64,000 nucleotides of DNA from an uncultured Eubacteriales bacterium (GTDB lineage Bacteria > Bacillota > Clostridia > Oscillospirales > Acutalibacteraceae), in assembly GCA_934457095.1 (NCBI GenBank), contig CAKSHJ010000005.1, forward strand, positions 1 through 64,000, given 5' to 3'. Both the position numbers and the translations under genes were made by a program. The notes beneath the pieces were generated by a model. It was not told the origin of the DNA. It worked only from the letters and a program-made list of their open reading frames with translations, and made no database searches. Each line of letters opens with the position of its first letter. Positions within the stretch are counted from its first letter, which is position 1. Of this stretch, positions 34,225-44,109 are shown one piece after another.

Positions 34225-35376
34225 GTGTCTTTTGAAATTGATAATGAAAATGATATTGTTCAAATAAAAGTAGTGGGTGTCGGCGGCGGCGGCGGCAACG
34301 CCATTGACAGAATGATTGAATCCGGTGTGAAAGGCGTGGATTTTATTGCCATTAACACCGACCAGCAGGCGCTGAATCGTTCTATGGCTACCGAGAAAGT
34401 CACCATCGGTGAGAATTCCACCGGCGGCAAGGGTGCCGGCGCGAAACCTGAAATGGGCAATAAAGCAGCCACCGAAAGCCGTGAGAAAATCACCGAGCAG
34501 CTAAGAGGCACCGATATGGTATTCATTACCGCGGGTATGGGCGGCGGTACCGGTACCGGCGCTGCGCCCATTGTAGCTGAGGTTGCGCGTGATTTGGGTA
34601 TTTTAACCGTGGGTATTGTGACAAAGCCGTTTAAATTTGAGGGTCGCCGCCGCATGGAGCAGGCTGAAAAAGGCATTGAAAATCTTTGCAAGCATGTGGA
34701 TTCTCTCGTGGTGATTCCCAATGAGCGTCTGCACTTGATTAGCAAGGAGAAATTGACCTTGATTAACGCTTTTAAGGCTGCTGATGATATTCTGCGTCAA
34801 GGTGTGCAGAGCATCTCTGATTTGATTAAAAATCCCGGTATTGTCAATTTGGACTTTGCCGATATTAATTCGGTGATGAAGGATGCCGGCTATGCGCATA
34901 TGGGTGTTGGACGAGCCTCCGGTGAGGACAAGGCTAGACAGGCTGCCGAACGTGCAATTTCCAGCCCGCTTTTAGAGACCTCGATTAGCGGCGCTACAGG
35001 CGTGATTATTAACATTACCTCCTCGCCGGATATTGGTCTTGAGGAAATTACCTTGGCCTCGGAGATGATTTCCGACATGGCGCACCCGGATGCCAATATT
35101 ATTTGGGGCGCTGCATTTGACGATTCAATGGAGGACGAGATGAGTGTGACCGTGATTGCAACGGGCTTCTCAACTGAGGCGCGGGCAATTTCGGCGGCGG
35201 CAAAGGCTGCGCAAACCGAACCGGGGCAGAAAGACGACTTAGATATTCCGTTGTTTGGGGACTCGGACATGACTGCTCCGGCGACCAGAGCAGACAGCTA
35301 TCAAAAGGCGGAGGCACTGGACGAGGACGATTCCTATACCGATATTATGGCGATTTTCGGGAACAATAAAAAATAA
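34225..35376 (+). CDS. ftsZ: Cell division GTPase FtsZ
   Basis: 383 residues from the GTG at 34225; aggagg is 9 bases upstream, and the in-frame ATG at 34207 overlaps that site. Tubulin-like GTPase: [14 protein letters not shown], the [10 protein letters not shown] signature, [11 protein letters not shown] with the synergy/T7 loop. The polymerised Z ring directs septation. The C-terminal linker contains a DLDIPLF motif resembling the usual conserved tail, but 30 more residues follow and end in [13 protein letters not shown], so the tail layout is unusual. Monocistronic, with its own promoter and terminator. Confidence 0.97.
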   Translation: MSFEIDNENDIVQIKVVGVGGGGGNAIDRMIESGVKGVDFIAINTDQQALNRSMATEKVTIGENSTGGKGAGAKPEMGNKAATESREKITEQLRGTDMVFITAGMGGGTGTGAAPIVAEVARDLGILTVGIVTKPFKFEGRRRMEQAEKGIENLCKHVDSLVVIPNERLHLISKEKLTLINAFKAADDILRQGVQSISDLIKNPGIVNLDFADINSVMKDAGYAHMGVGRASGEDKARQAAERAISSPLLETSISGATGVIINITSSPDIGLEEITLASEMISDMAHPDANIIWGAAFDDSMEDEMSVTVIATGFSTEARAISAAAKAAQTEPGQKDDLDIPLFGDSDMTAPATRADSYQKAEALDEDDSYTDIMAIFGNNKK

Positions 35377-35408
35377 GTTTTTGGCGTTCATTACAATTTC
35401 ACAGACGG

Positions 35409-35451
35409 AAAACCACCGATACAATCGTATTGTAACCGGTGGTTTTTGTTT
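35409..35451. terminator. Bidirectional terminator between ftsZ and ypeB
   Basis: Long stem aaaaccaccg.tacaat / attgta.ccggtggtttt with flanking A and T tracts; serves both convergent genes. Confidence 0.92.
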
Positions 35452-35458
35452 TATAAAA

Positions 35459-36790
35459 TTATTGTGTGAGAGTACCTTCATCCGTTTCGATCAGAATTAA
35501 AATTTGTTCCTCCATACCGGTTTCGCTGTTAATATAGACCAATACCTGCTCGTTGTTTTGGCCGCGGCATAAAAATTCATAGCACAAAGGTTCGGTTTCT
35601 CTGGTGGTGGGAATGACAGCCATACGCGCTGATTCGATTTGCAACGCACTGCTAACTTGCGCTCTTGCGGCGTTTTCGTCGATGCGCGGTGTAGGCAGGG
35701 TGCGCTCTTTGTGGTTCATCAGAAAGGTGTTGGCGTGGTATTCCGCAATTTCACCAGTGTCCATTGCAACCGAAATTTTAATTTGGTCGGGGTAGCAGAC
35801 CACTCCGTTTTGGGCGTAGGCGTATTGAATGGTGCACATATTATTATACAAAATATAGTAGGTTTCTGCAAATTCCTCCTCATATAATTGTGTAAGGTAT
35901 GCTCGGGCATATTCTTTTGCCTGCTGTAATTGCAGCGTCATGGTTTCAATGGGTCTGGAATTGACAAAAGAAGCCAAATACCCGCCCTGCTTGGTAACGG
36001 ATATGCGGTAATTTTGCGCGGTGAAATTGTACACCGGCAAGGAGCCCTCGGTGTCCTGTGCCGGGGTAAGTGCATTTTGGTCAAGAGAGAGGCTTTGCGC
36101 GACTGCCTGTTTGGCTTGCTCCATGGATACAGCGGGAGCGCATTGGAGCATTTCCGCATTTTTTTGCGTCATATGGTCTGAGAAGGGGCCGTCATAAATT
36201 AAGGTAGGGTAATTGGCAAATTCCTCGGCGGTGGAGAGAAAATAGTCCTCGAAAGGGGATTGCGCGGTTTCTAAATTTTGCAAAAGCGCTTGAGATTGCC
36301 CGATGGAAACCTGTTGCTGTGCAACACTTGCTTGAATTTCGTTGAGATTGGCGGCAAGAGTATTGCAATATTGCGAGAGTTGGTGCAAAATTTGCCTATC
36401 TTGTTCAGACAGCGTTTCTCCGGAGGAGAGTTTGGAGGAAAGCGCAGAGGAAAAATCGCCGACCTGCGCAATGAATTTGTTGACGGTATTTAAAGAATCG
36501 TTGGTAACCGGCAACGCCGCAAGTGCAGCTTTGGCTGCGCCGGCGTCCTTCATGAGCTTACCGGCCATACCGTTTTGCTGTGAGGACGTATTGGCATAGT
36601 TGGCCTTGGTGAGTGTTAAATTCATATCGCTTACATGCGTTGCCAGGTCGTCCAATGCCCTGCGGTAGGTATATTCCAAATTGGTCTGGTGGGCCGCTGC
36701 CTGTAAATGTCCGGTAATCGCAAGCGTGCTCACAATGAAAAGAATGGATAAAATCAATCCGGAAAACTGGAGAACTCGTTTTAGAGTCAC
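35459..36790 (-). CDS. ypeB: Spore germination protein YpeB
   Basis: 443 residues from a GTG at 36790; the ribosome binding site is weak (aaaggcgg 11 bases upstream). One N-terminal transmembrane helix (GLILSILFIVSTLAITGHL), a helical bundle of about 170 residues (DLATHVSDMNLTLTKANY), then PepSY-type repeats towards the C-terminus (GGYLASFVNSRPIETMTL; DENAARAQVSSAL). YpeB is required for SleB, a cortex-lytic enzyme, to reach and stay in the spore integument. sleB is not adjacent, which is unusual since the two are often paired. The gene is isolated and convergent to ftsZ. Confidence 0.85.
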   Translation of the reverse strand: MTLKRVLQFSGLILSILFIVSTLAITGHLQAAAHQTNLEYTYRRALDDLATHVSDMNLTLTKANYANTSSQQNGMAGKLMKDAGAAKAALAALPVTNDSLNTVNKFIAQVGDFSSALSSKLSSGETLSEQDRQILHQLSQYCNTLAANLNEIQASVAQQQVSIGQSQALLQNLETAQSPFEDYFLSTAEEFANYPTLIYDGPFSDHMTQKNAEMLQCAPAVSMEQAKQAVAQSLSLDQNALTPAQDTEGSLPVYNFTAQNYRISVTKQGGYLASFVNSRPIETMTLQLQQAKEYARAYLTQLYEEEFAETYYILYNNMCTIQYAYAQNGVVCYPDQIKISVAMDTGEIAEYHANTFLMNHKERTLPTPRIDENAARAQVSSALQIESARMAVIPTTRETEPLCYEFLCRGQNNEQVLVYINSETGMEEQILILIETDEGTLTQ

Positions 36791-36940
36791 GGTGGATTCC
36801 GCCTTTCTGCATAACCGCGTTTTTACGCTATTTTTTGCAGCATTTGCAGCTTTATACGGATTTTACGGAAATTCAATAAATATTCATGTTTTTTCTGCAT
36901 TTTTGTAGTAAGATTGGGAGGGATTTATTTGTGAGAAAAA

Positions 36941-36969
36941 TTGCAAAGTGCATTTGGTTATGGTAAAAT
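36941..36969 (+). promoter_or_regulatory. Putative promoter of ruvC-ruvA-ruvB
   Basis: TTGCAA (36941-36946), 17-bp spacer, TAAAAT (36964-36969), about 50 bp before ruvC. Confidence 0.6.
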
Positions 36970-37019
36970 AAAATAATGAGAAAAAAGGATGGAAAACGCA
37001 AAAAAACAGGAGCATAAAT

Positions 37020-37526
37020 ATGGTGATTTTAGGAATTGACCCGGGGTATGCGATTGTGGGCTACGGCGTGGTGCAAATGCAAAACAGTCGATACCGGCCT
37101 TTGGAGCACGGTGCAATTACCACCAAGGCAGCGCAGGAATTTTCTGTGCGGCTGGAGGTAATTTACGATGCCATGCGGGCGATTTTGCATAAATGGAAAC
37201 CCGATGCGGTTGCGATTGAACGGTTATTTTTTAACAATAACCAGAAAACGGCGATTCAGGTGGCAGAAGCCAGAGGTGTAATTTTATTGGCGGTGCAGCA
37301 GGCACGTGTACCCATTGCCGAATACACGCCCTTGCAGGTGAAACAGGCAGTTACCGGTTACGGGCAGGCGAAAAAAGCACAGGTCATGGAGATGACAAAG
37401 CGTTTGCTATGCCTTGCGCAGATGCCTAAATTGGACGACACCTGCGATGCGCTGGCTATGGCGATTTGCCATGGGCAGGCGGCGGGTTCGGCGTTGCGGC
37501 GCACCATGCTGACAGGGAGGTTGTAA
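37020..37526 (+). CDS. ruvC: Holliday junction resolvase RuvC
   Basis: 168 residues, caggagc 8 bases before the ATG. RNase H fold with catalytic acids: LGIDPG (Asp7), AIERLFFNNNQKTA (Glu), and the C-terminal DDTCDALAMAICHG. Cuts Holliday junctions symmetrically. Followed 3 bp later by ruvA. Confidence 0.96.
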   Translation: MVILGIDPGYAIVGYGVVQMQNSRYRPLEHGAITTKAAQEFSVRLEVIYDAMRAILHKWKPDAVAIERLFFNNNQKTAIQVAEARGVILLAVQQARVPIAEYTPLQVKQAVTGYGQAKKAQVMEMTKRLLCLAQMPKLDDTCDALAMAICHGQAAGSALRRTMLTGRL

Positions 37527-37529
37527 GGG

Positions 37530-38132
37530 TTGTTTTATAGTTTAAGGGGGATTTTGACCCATGTAGAACCCGGTTTTTTGGTAGTGGAATGCGGCGGTGT
37601 AGGGTATAAATGCTATACTACTCTGACCACGCAGCGTCATTTGCCAAAGCTGGGGCAGGAGGTTAAAATATTTACGCATATGCATGTGCGTGAGGATGCA
37701 ATGGACCTTTACGGTTTTGCGGCGCAAACAGAGCTCAATTGCTATAAAATGCTTACCGGAGTCAGCGGAGTCGGCCCGAAAGTGGGATTGGCGATTTTGT
37801 CGGAATTGCTGCCGGAGCAGGTAGCGGCTGCCATTGCTACCGGAGACAGCAAGGCGTTGACCCGTGCTGCCGGTGTTGGACCTAAGCTTGCCCAGCGTAT
37901 TGTGTTGGAATTGACCGACAAGGTAAAAAAAATGGATATGGATACCGGAGGTATGTTGCCGCAGACGGGAGTGGTTTCGGCCTCCTCCAATGCCGCCGAA
38001 GCGGTCAACGCGCTGACTGTACTGGGATATGCGCCCTCGGACGCGGCTACCGTGGTTGCAAAATTAGACAGCGCTTTACCCGTAGAGGAATTGATTCGAC
38101 AGGCGCTCAAGACTATGGCGGGTTTGCGATAA
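37530..38132 (+). CDS. ruvA: Holliday junction helicase subunit RuvA
   Basis: 200 residues from a TTG at 37530 with gggagg upstream inside ruvC. OB fold start FYSLRGILTHVEPGFLVVECGGVGY, tandem HhH (LTGVSGVGPKVGLAILSEL; RAAGVGPKLAQRIVLEL), and a flexible linker to a C-terminal RuvB-binding domain (AAEAVNALTVLGYAPSDA). Tetramers hold the four-way junction and stimulate RuvB. Confidence 0.96.
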   Translation: MFYSLRGILTHVEPGFLVVECGGVGYKCYTTLTTQRHLPKLGQEVKIFTHMHVREDAMDLYGFAAQTELNCYKMLTGVSGVGPKVGLAILSELLPEQVAAAIATGDSKALTRAAGVGPKLAQRIVLELTDKVKKMDMDTGGMLPQTGVVSASSNAAEAVNALTVLGYAPSDAATVVAKLDSALPVEELIRQALKTMAGLR

Positions 38133-38154
38133 CGCCCGATAGGGAGATGAGAGT

Positions 38155-39231
38155 TTGAATTACGAATATACCGAAAACAGCGAATATGATTTTGAGAACC
38201 GTATGGTTGCACCCGAATATACGCCTGGGGATGCTGAGGTAGAAAATCCTTTGCGTCCTAAGCGCCTTGCCGAATACATTGGTCAGGAGAAGGTCAAGGA
38301 AAATCTCTCGGTTTTTATTGAGGCTGCGCGTTTACGCAAAGAAACTTTAGACCATGTATTATTGTACGGCCCGCCGGGGCTTGGAAAAACAACGCTTGCC
38401 GGGGTCATTGCTAATGAGATGAATGTCAACTTGCGGATTACCTCAGGTCCGGCGATTGAGAAGCCGGGCGATTTGGCGGCGCTTTTGACCAATTTGAATG
38501 AGGGAGATGTGCTGTTTATTGATGAAATTCATAGGCTTTCGCGCAGTGTGGAGGAGATTTTATACCCCGCTATGGAGGACTTTGCGCTGGATATTATTAC
38601 CGGCAAGGGACAAATGGCGGCCTCTTACCATTTGCCGCTGCCGAAATTTACTTTGGTGGGCGCAACCACGCGTGCCGGGCAATTGAGCGCGCCGTTGCGT
38701 GACCGCTTTGGCGTGGTGCTGCGTTTGGAGCTGTATACGCCGCAAGAGCTTGCGGATATTGTGACGCGCAGCGCGCAAATTTTAGGCATTGCCATTGAGC
38801 CGGGCGGTGCTTTGGAGATTGCTTCACGTTCACGGGGAACGCCGCGCATTGCCAACCGTATGCTGAAACGAGTGCGTGATTTTGCTCAAATTATCAGCGA
38901 TGGCGTCATCACGTATCAGTCGGCAAAGATTGGTCTGGACAGGTTGGAAATTGATGAAATCGGACTGGACGCCAATGACAGAAGAATGCTGAAAACGCTG
39001 ATACAGTTTTATAACGGAGGGCCGGTGGGTCTGGAAACACTGGCCGCCGCGATTGGTGAGGAAGCGGTAACTTTAGAGGATGTATATGAACCGTATTTGC
39101 TGCAAATCGGTTTTTTGAACCGCACGCCCAGAGGGCGGTGCGCAACTCATGCGGCATATGCGCATTTGGGGTTAAACCCGCCGCATAGCCCTAATACGGG
39201 GGATATGCAGCAAAAAATGGACGGTGTGTAA
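38155..39231 (+). CDS. ruvB: Holliday junction helicase motor RuvB
   Basis: 358 residues from a TTG at 38155 with agggagat upstream. AAA+ motifs: [19 protein letters not shown], Walker [12 protein letters not shown], Walker [10 protein letters not shown], sensor GATTRAG, and the winged-helix end ([22 protein letters not shown]). Hexameric branch-migration motor. Ends the ruvCAB operon. Confidence 0.97.
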   Translation: MNYEYTENSEYDFENRMVAPEYTPGDAEVENPLRPKRLAEYIGQEKVKENLSVFIEAARLRKETLDHVLLYGPPGLGKTTLAGVIANEMNVNLRITSGPAIEKPGDLAALLTNLNEGDVLFIDEIHRLSRSVEEILYPAMEDFALDIITGKGQMAASYHLPLPKFTLVGATTRAGQLSAPLRDRFGVVLRLELYTPQELADIVTRSAQILGIAIEPGGALEIASRSRGTPRIANRMLKRVRDFAQIISDGVITYQSAKIGLDRLEIDEIGLDANDRRMLKTLIQFYNGGPVGLETLAAAIGEEAVTLEDVYEPYLLQIGFLNRTPRGRCATHAAYAHLGLNPPHSPNTGDMQQKMDGV

Positions 39232-39303
39232 CATAAACGCAAAACCGTGGTTCATAAATATGGTTATACTGCGGAAAAATCACATTTTTAGGAGAGAGCG
39301 GAT

Positions 39304-40653
39304 ATGGGAAGATTATTTGGAACCGACGGCGCAAGAGGCGTTGCCAATACGGAACTGACCTGCGAAATGGCCATGAATATTGGCAGAGCAGCGGCAATGG
39401 TGCTGACCAACGATGGTAGAATGCGCCCAAAAATTTTGATTGGCAAGGATACCAGGATTTCCTCGGATATGCTGGAGAATGCGCTGGCAGCCGGCCTTTG
39501 CTCGGTAGGCGCCGATGTGGTAACTTTAGGCGTGGTGCCCACGCCTGCGGTTGCATTTTTAATCGGCAAGCTCAAGGCCGACGCGGGTATTATGATTTCG
39601 GCCTCGCATAACCCGTGCGAGTTTAACGGTATTAAAATTTTCAGCGGAGACGGCTTTAAATTGCCCGATGCTTTGGAGGAGCAAATTGAGGCTATTGTAC
39701 TGGACGGCATTGACGATTATCCTTGCCCCACGGGCGGCGGCGTTGGCAGTATTACCCGCAATGAGGAAGCAATACAGCTTTATGTGCAGCATGTGAAAAG
39801 TACCGTGCCGTATTCTTTGGACGGTATGCAGATTGCACTGGATTGCGCCAACGGCTCCGCGTGCAGAACCGCCGAGCGTATTTATACCGAATTGGGCGCG
39901 CAGTGTCATATGTTGCACAATAAGCCCAACGGCACCAATATTAACGACAATTGCGGTTCCACTCATATGGAGTCGCTTAAGCAATTTGTGGTGGAAAACG
40001 GTTTGGATGCCGGAATTGCCTTTGACGGAGATGCCGACCGCTGTTTGGCTGTGGACGAAAAGGGTCAGCTGGTGGACGGTGATTTTGTCATGGCGATTTG
40101 CGCGGCGGATTTGAAGTCGCGGGGGAAATTGATGCACAATGCCGTAGTGGGTACCGTAATGAGCAATATGGGGTTCATTCAATTTTGCGAGGACAACGGT
40201 ATGCGCTTTGAGGCAGCCAAGGTAGGCGACCGTTATGTGTTGGAAACGATGCGGCAAAACGGGTATAATTTTGGCGGAGAACAAAGCGGACATGTCATTT
40301 TTTTGGACTTTGGTACTACCGGAGACGGACAGTTGACAGGAGCGCATTTGCTGAGCCTTTTGCATCGCAGAGAGGCAAAATTAAGCAGTTTGGCTACGCT
40401 GATGACGCGTTTTCCGCAGGTTTTAATCAATGTGCAGGTAACCAATGAGGGAAAATTACGATTTTATACCAATCGTAAAATTAAAGAGAGTATAAACTCT
40501 GCGCAAAATTGCTTGGGCAGAAAAGGGCGTATTTTGGTGCGGCCCTCGGGTACAGAGCCGTTGCTGCGGGTGATGGTAGAGGGCGAAAATGAGCAGGAAA
40601 TTCGAGAATTGGCAGAAGAAGTTGCCGGAGTAATTCGGGAGCAGCTGCTGTGA
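39304..40653 (+). CDS. glmM: Phosphoglucosamine mutase
   Basis: 449 residues. RLFGTDGARGVANTEL start, GKDTRISSDML, active-site Ser101 in ISASHNP, metal loop FDGDADRCLAVD, substrate loop GGEQSGHVI, and phosphate-binding RPSGTEPLLRVM. Converts GlcN-6-P to GlcN-1-P for UDP-GlcNAc synthesis, feeding the MurA/MurG steps encoded upstream. The methyltransferase gene overlaps its stop codon. Confidence 0.96.
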   Translation: MGRLFGTDGARGVANTELTCEMAMNIGRAAAMVLTNDGRMRPKILIGKDTRISSDMLENALAAGLCSVGADVVTLGVVPTPAVAFLIGKLKADAGIMISASHNPCEFNGIKIFSGDGFKLPDALEEQIEAIVLDGIDDYPCPTGGGVGSITRNEEAIQLYVQHVKSTVPYSLDGMQIALDCANGSACRTAERIYTELGAQCHMLHNKPNGTNINDNCGSTHMESLKQFVVENGLDAGIAFDGDADRCLAVDEKGQLVDGDFVMAICAADLKSRGKLMHNAVVGTVMSNMGFIQFCEDNGMRFEAAKVGDRYVLETMRQNGYNFGGEQSGHVIFLDFGTTGDGQLTGAHLLSLLHRREAKLSSLATLMTRFPQVLINVQVTNEGKLRFYTNRKIKESINSAQNCLGRKGRILVRPSGTEPLLRVMVEGENEQEIRELAEEVAGVIREQLL

Positions 40654-41537
40654 GCGGAAAGGATGTTACCGGCTTGAGAGTTGCAAATTGGAGCGATTAT
40701 GAATTGATAGATACCGCCGCCGGAGAGCGTTTGGAACGCTGGGGCGATGTGATTTTGGTTCGCCCGGACCCGCAAATTATTTGGAATACGCCCAAAACCA
40801 ACCCGTTGTGGCGCAATGCCCATGCAAAATATTTGCGCTCGCATACCGGGGGAGGACGTTGGCAGGAAAAGAAGCCTCTGCCGGCCATGTGGCAGATTTG
40901 CTACCGGAATTTGACCTTTTGCATTAAGCCCATGGGCTTTAAGCATACCGGGATTTTCCCGGAGCAGGCGGTGAATTGGGATTTTGCCGCGGAAAAAATA
41001 AGCAAAGCGAACCGCCCGGTAAAGGTACTCAATTTATTCGGCTATACCGGCGCTGCCACCTTGGCCTGTGCGGCGGCGGGCGCACAGGTTTGTCATGTGG
41101 ATGCCTCAAAGGGCATGGTGGCCTGGGCAAAGGAAAACGCCGCTGCAAGCGGACTGACCGAAAAGCCGATTCGCTGGCTGGTAGATGACTGCGTAAAATT
41201 TGTGCAGAGAGAACAACGGCGGGGCAGCGCCTATGACGCGATTATTATGGACCCGCCCTCTTACGGCAGGGGGCCCGGCGGCGAAATTTGGAAATTAGAG
41301 GAGCAGCTTTACGGCCTTTTGGAGATGTGTTTGCCGGTTTTGAGCAAGCAACCGTTATTTTTTATTTTAAACTCCTACACAACGGGACTGTCCTCTGCGG
41401 TGATGGAATATTTGTTGGGCGTATTGCTGAAAAAACGCTTTGGAGGACGGGTTTCCTCAGGTGAGATTGGGTTGCCGGTGACCGCCAGCGGTTTTGTATT
41501 GCCGTGTGGTTCTACGGCAATTTGGCAGGGAAATTGA
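40650..41537 (+). CDS. Class I SAM-dependent rRNA methyltransferase (RlmI/RlmK-like core)
   Basis: 295 residues from a GTG overlapping the glmM stop. SAM fold: [36 protein letters not shown], and catalytic [17 protein letters not shown]. These motifs match the catalytic part of the RlmI/RlmK family (m5C or m7G of 23S rRNA), but the N-terminal PUA domain typical of RlmI is replaced by a divergent ~100-residue region ([20 protein letters not shown]). Substrate is therefore uncertain. Confidence 0.8.
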   Translation: MSGKDVTGLRVANWSDYELIDTAAGERLERWGDVILVRPDPQIIWNTPKTNPLWRNAHAKYLRSHTGGGRWQEKKPLPAMWQICYRNLTFCIKPMGFKHTGIFPEQAVNWDFAAEKISKANRPVKVLNLFGYTGAATLACAAAGAQVCHVDASKGMVAWAKENAAASGLTEKPIRWLVDDCVKFVQREQRRGSAYDAIIMDPPSYGRGPGGEIWKLEEQLYGLLEMCLPVLSKQPLFFILNSYTTGLSSAVMEYLLGVLLKKRFGGRVSSGEIGLPVTASGFVLPCGSTAIWQGN

Positions 41538-41554
41538 GAGGAAAGGAAAACGGT

Positions 41555-42406
41555 ATGGACTATTTGCAGACGCAGGATTTGACATTTTTTTATGATGAGG
41601 ATGAAAGCGGCAGAGTTGAGGTGCTCAAGGGCGTGACGCTGGGCATAAAAAAGGGCGAATTTGTGGCATTGCTGGGGCATAACGGCTGCGGTAAATCTAC
41701 GCTTGCAAAGCATTGGAATGCCTTGTTGCTGCCGTGCGGCGGTAAAGTATATGTGGACGGTATGCATACCGAGGACGAGGCGCTCAAATTTGAAATTCGG
41801 CGGAGAGTGGGTTTGATTTTGCAGAACCCCGATAATCAGTTGGTTGCCGGCGTTGTGGAGGAGGACATTGCCTTTGGTCCGGAGAATTTGGGCGTGCCCC
41901 CACAGGAGATTCGCAGGCGGGTGGACGAGGCATTGAAGTCCGTGGACATGTTTGAATACCGGGAACATGCGCCGCATAAGCTCTCTGGCGGGCAGAAGCA
42001 GCGCGTTGCCATTGCGGGCGTAATTGCTATGGAACCCGCTGTCATTGTGCTGGACGAGCCTACCGCAATGCTCGACCCGAGAGGTCGGCAGGAGGTGATG
42101 GATACCATTACCGAACTGAACCGAAAAAAGGGCATTACGATTGTGCTGATTACCCATTATATGGATGAGGCGATTGCCGCCGACCGTGTGGTGGTTATGG
42201 ACAAGGGAAATATTTTGCTGGACGGAGCGCCGCGGGAAATTTTTGCACAGGTGGAGTTGCTCAAGGAGCATCGTTTGGATGTACCGCAGGCAAGCGAATT
42301 GATATACCGTTTGCAACAGGCGGAGTGTAAGGGATTGCCAAGCGGCATTTTGACCGAGGAGGAATGCGTGGCAGCCTTGGAATTACTGCTGAAGGAGAAT
42401 GCGTGA
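41555..42406 (+). CDS. ecfA1: ECF transporter ATPase A1
   Basis: 283 residues from the ATG at 41555. ABC motifs: Walker [11 protein letters not shown]-loop [27 protein letters not shown], signature [13 protein letters not shown], Walker [14 protein letters not shown]. Pairs with EcfA2 and EcfT to energise vitamin or metal uptake through exchangeable S components encoded elsewhere. First of ecfA1-ecfA2-ecfT-truA, the classic Firmicutes order. Confidence 0.95.
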   Translation: MDYLQTQDLTFFYDEDESGRVEVLKGVTLGIKKGEFVALLGHNGCGKSTLAKHWNALLLPCGGKVYVDGMHTEDEALKFEIRRRVGLILQNPDNQLVAGVVEEDIAFGPENLGVPPQEIRRRVDEALKSVDMFEYREHAPHKLSGGQKQRVAIAGVIAMEPAVIVLDEPTAMLDPRGRQEVMDTITELNRKKGITIVLITHYMDEAIAADRVVVMDKGNILLDGAPREIFAQVELLKEHRLDVPQASELIYRLQQAECKGLPSGILTEEECVAALELLLKENA

Positions 42407-42410
42407 GCCG

Positions 42411-43280
42411 ATGAATGTGATAGAAACCAAAAATTTGGGATATACCTATGGAGCGGGTACGCCGTTCTGTAAAACCGCGGTTCATGATGTGAGCATTGCG
42501 ATAAAGCAGGGAGAATTCGTTGGGGTGATTGGGCATACAGGTTCGGGCAAATCTACGCTGATACAGCAGATGAACGGATTGCTCAGGCCTACTGCAGGTA
42601 CGGTGTTGCTAAACGGAAAGGATATTTGGGAGCAGAAAAAAGAAATACGCAAGGTACGCTTTGCGGTGGGCATGGTGTTCCAGTACCCTGAGTATCAGCT
42701 TTTTGAGGAGACCGTCCGAAAAGACATTGGTTTTGGGCCGAGAAATATGGGGCTTTCTCCCGAAGAGGTGGAGTTAAGAGTAACGCGGGCGGCCGAATTT
42801 GTAGAATTAGACCCGGCGCTTTTGGAAAAATCTCCGTTTGACTTGTCCGGAGGAGAGAAGCGCAGAGCCGCCATTGCGGGCGTGATTGCTATGGACCCGG
42901 ATGTTTTGATTTTGGACGAGCCTGCTGCCGGATTGGACCCGCAGGGTAGGGAGCATTTGCTCCGGCAGATAAAGGAATATCACAAAAAGCGCGAAAATAC
43001 CGTGATATTGGTTTCGCACAGCATGGAGGATGTTGCAAGAGTTGCCGACCGTGTGTTGGTCATGAATGAGGGGCGGGTATTTTTATTTGAAGAAACTGCA
43101 AAGGTATTTTCTTATGCAAAGGAGCTGGAGGAAATCGGTTTACGGGTACCGCAAATTACGCGTATCATGAGAACGCTGTTCGAGCGTGGCTACCCGGTTG
43201 ACCCGGCGGTATTTACCGTAGAGCAGGCAGTCGGGCAGCTTTTACCGCTTTTGCAACAGAGAGGAGCCGTCTATGATTAA
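42411..43280 (+). CDS. ecfA2: ECF transporter ATPase A2
   Basis: 289 residues from the ATG at 42411; an in-frame ATG at 42399 is possible but only one base from ggag. ABC motifs: Walker A GHTGSGKST, FQYPEYQLFEETV, signature LSGGEKRRAAIAG, Walker B VLILDEPAAGLDP. The FEETVRKDIGFGPRN stretch is typical for EcfA2. Overlaps ecfT by 8 bp. Confidence 0.94.
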   Translation: MNVIETKNLGYTYGAGTPFCKTAVHDVSIAIKQGEFVGVIGHTGSGKSTLIQQMNGLLRPTAGTVLLNGKDIWEQKKEIRKVRFAVGMVFQYPEYQLFEETVRKDIGFGPRNMGLSPEEVELRVTRAAEFVELDPALLEKSPFDLSGGEKRRAAIAGVIAMDPDVLILDEPAAGLDPQGREHLLRQIKEYHKKRENTVILVSHSMEDVARVADRVLVMNEGRVFLFEETAKVFSYAKELEEIGLRVPQITRIMRTLFERGYPVDPAVFTVEQAVGQLLPLLQQRGAVYD

Positions 43281-44091
43281 GGATGTGACGCTGGGCCAGT
43301 ATTTTCCGGGGCAGTCTTTGATACACAGGCTGGACCCTAGAGCAAAGGTTTTGCTGACGCTTTCAGGCATTATTTTTATATTTATCGCGGGTAATTTTGC
43401 GGCGTTGGGGCTTATGGCAGCATTTACGCTAACGGCGGTATTGCTTTCGGGCGTACCGTTCGGGCGCTATTTGCGCAGCATTCGCGGAGTGCTGTTTTTG
43501 GTGCTGTTCACCGCGGTTTTGAACCTATTTTACGGCGGCGGTACGGTGCTGGTACAATGGGGCTTTTTACAAATTACCACCGGCGGCGTGCGCAATGCGA
43601 TTTTTATTGGCGTGCGCATTGTAGTGCTGATTTTAATGAGCGCCGTATTGACTTATACGACCTCGCCTACGCAGCTGACTGACGCTTTGGAGCGGCTGAT
43701 GAAACCGTTGAAATTGTTGCGTGTACGCGTGCATGAAATTGCGATGATGATGACCATTGCACTGCGGTTTGTGCCGACTTTGCTGGAGGAAACCGATAAA
43801 ATTATGAATGCGCAGAAGGCGCGGGGAGCCGACATGGAAAGCGGCGGCTTGATTTCTCGGGTGAAGGCGCTGGTGCCGGTGCTGATACCGCTGTTTGTAT
43901 CGTCGTTTCGGCGGGCGTATGACTTGGCAATGGCAATGGAATGCCGCTGTTACAACGGCGGCAAGGGTAGAACCAAAATGAAGGTGTTGCACATTGAAAA
44001 GCGGGACATTGTGGTTTGCGTGATAACGGCCGCAGTTTGTGTGGGTGTTATTTTACTCAATGCATTTATACAGGAGCAATTTTTAATTTGA
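43273..44091 (+). CDS. ecfT: ECF transporter transmembrane subunit T
   Basis: 272 residues with 5-6 membrane helices. LGQYFPGQSLIHRLDPRAKV start, and the coupling helices with the Ala-Arg-Gly motifs: IMNAQKARGADMESGG and RRAYDLAMAMECRCYNGGKGRTK. EcfT links the two ATPases to S subunits. No S component gene is adjacent, consistent with a group II (shared) ECF system. Confidence 0.94.
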   Translation: MIKDVTLGQYFPGQSLIHRLDPRAKVLLTLSGIIFIFIAGNFAALGLMAAFTLTAVLLSGVPFGRYLRSIRGVLFLVLFTAVLNLFYGGGTVLVQWGFLQITTGGVRNAIFIGVRIVVLILMSAVLTYTTSPTQLTDALERLMKPLKLLRVRVHEIAMMMTIALRFVPTLLEETDKIMNAQKARGADMESGGLISRVKALVPVLIPLFVSSFRRAYDLAMAMECRCYNGGKGRTKMKVLHIEKRDIVVCVITAAVCVGVILLNAFIQEQFLI

Positions 44092-44109
44092 ATGAGGTTT
44101 TATGCTGCC

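Noticed and set aside
36791..36930. Sigma-G promoter for ypeB
   Set aside because: A TGAATA-like -35 is present on the minus strand, but no acceptable -10 follows at 16-18 bp.
39559..40365. Minus-strand open frame of 268 codons
   Set aside because: Entirely antisense to glmM, His/Asn-rich shadow composition, no start signal.
41375..42316. Minus-strand open frame of 313 codons
   Set aside because: Antisense to ecfA1; long only because of the codon bias of the real gene.
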